Positions 63,829 through 64,000 of a stretch of 64,000 bases of DNA are shown here, one piece after another (positions within the stretch are counted from its first letter, which is position 1; every line of letters starts with the position of its first letter). Origin of the DNA: Chloroflexota bacterium (GTDB taxonomy: Bacteria > Chloroflexota > Anaerolineae > Caldilineales > Caldilineaceae); assembly GCA_018969295.1 (NCBI GenBank), contig JAGWYN010000009.1, forward strand, positions 62,001 through 126,000. The letters run 5' to 3'. The notes beneath the pieces were generated by a model, which did no database searches, was not told the DNA's origin, and saw nothing but the letters and a program-made list of their open reading frames with translations. A program made the position numbers and the translations under genes.

Positions 63829-64000
63829 ATGGGTGGGGTGGTTGAACAACCAGACAAAGGTAGCCAGCGTTCAGAAAGTTTTCGTTTGAGTGGGCGGCGT
63901 CGCTGGAGCGATCGGGTGGCTCATCGGCTGCTGGGGCTGATTGCCGGAGCGCTCTGTCTGCTTGTGGTGGGGGTGGCGGCAGCACTGCTTTTGCGCAGTC
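63829..64000 (+). CDS. Phosphate ABC transporter permease PstC-like, N-terminus (3' end outside window)
   Basis: The frame is open to the window edge: about 57 residues. A charged, Arg-rich N-terminus (RLSGRRRWSDRVAHR) leads into a hydrophobic helix LLGLIAGALCLLVVGVAAALLL. Position after pstS and the shape fit PstC. The ATG at 63829 is used; an in-frame GTG at 63820 with GGAGGAG just upstream is a possible alternative. Confidence 0.6.
   Translation, partial: MGGVVEQPDKGSQRSESFRLSGRRRWSDRVAHRLLGLIAGALCLLVVGVAAALLLRS

Overview
The window looks like a chromosomal segment of a high-GC Chloroflexota bacterium, probably Anaerolineae/Caldilineae. This is inferred from style: solute-binding lipoproteins with a Leu-Ala-Ala-Cys lipobox followed by a long Ala/Glu/Pro linker, secreted SH3-repeat proteins, a PHAX-type RNA-binding protein, LuxR-type two-component systems, and no sign of outer-membrane or LPS genes. 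No rRNA or marker protein fixes the taxonomy. About fifty protein genes and one tRNA-Lys(CTT) are supported. Genes at both window edges are cut.

Layout. 1-7.9 kb: dehydrogenases, a GpsA-like enzyme, an unusual P-type ATPase, an aldo/keto reductase, OsmC, the CrcB fluoride channel and a PHAX-domain protein. 7.9-17.7 kb: a secreted SH3 protein with a ten-copy 18-bp repeat, the ABC-F factor EttA, a decayed tnpB, a thioredoxin-reductase-like flavoprotein, a NarL-type two-component pair, a P450 and an MFS exporter. 18.0-34.0 kb: a lower-GC, co-directional block of large genes (described below). 34.2-39.0 kb: a LacI-type regulator with tandem operators, then a sugar ABC transporter (binding protein and two permeases). 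39-41 kb: two glycosyltransferases. 41.1-43.9 kb: an SH3 membrane protein and a nitrilase-family amidase. 43.9-50.7 kb: xpt, a cytochrome-c/beta-propeller lipoprotein, and ribF-truB-nrnA-comF plus a small pilin-like gene. 50.9 kb: tRNA-Lys. 51.1-56.9 kb: a branched-chain-amino-acid-type ABC operon with a fused LivH-LivM permease and a UroD-family enzyme inside it. 57.6-60.7 kb: a promoter, a structured leader with a terminator/antiterminator switch, and a flavin monooxygenase / ATC-hydrolase / CMD-domain operon. 60.7-64 kb: a PhoR/PhoB-like pair followed by pstS and the start of pstC.

The most interesting region is 18.0-34.0 kb. Five large genes, tightly spaced or overlapping, encode (1) a NERD nuclease-like domain joined to a degenerate kinase, an apparently intact Ser/Thr kinase and a P-loop ATPase with a Cys cluster; (2) an uncharacterised 559-residue Cys-containing protein; (3) an 1863-residue protein with a PD-(D/E)XK-like motif and a C-terminal HerA-type translocase; (4) an Mre11/SbcD/YhaO-like phosphoesterase with altered metal motifs; and (5) a YhaN/Rad50-like ATPase without a zinc hook. 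The first three resemble, from memory, the kinase / unknown / ATP-binding trio of the methylation-associated defence system (MAD6-7-8) and the DptF-G-H restriction module of phosphorothioation systems. PglW of BREX type 2 also has a NERD-kinase layout. No methyltransferase or modification gene is visible here. Coupling such a module to an Mre11/Rad50-like pair could be a new variant of anti-phage defence. This is inference and needs database comparison.

A second notable find is the leader at 57.6-57.9 kb. A sigma70-like promoter is followed by about 320 nt of RNA that can fold into two mutually exclusive structures around an intrinsic terminator, just before the monooxygenase operon. It is a strong candidate for an undescribed riboswitch or attenuator.
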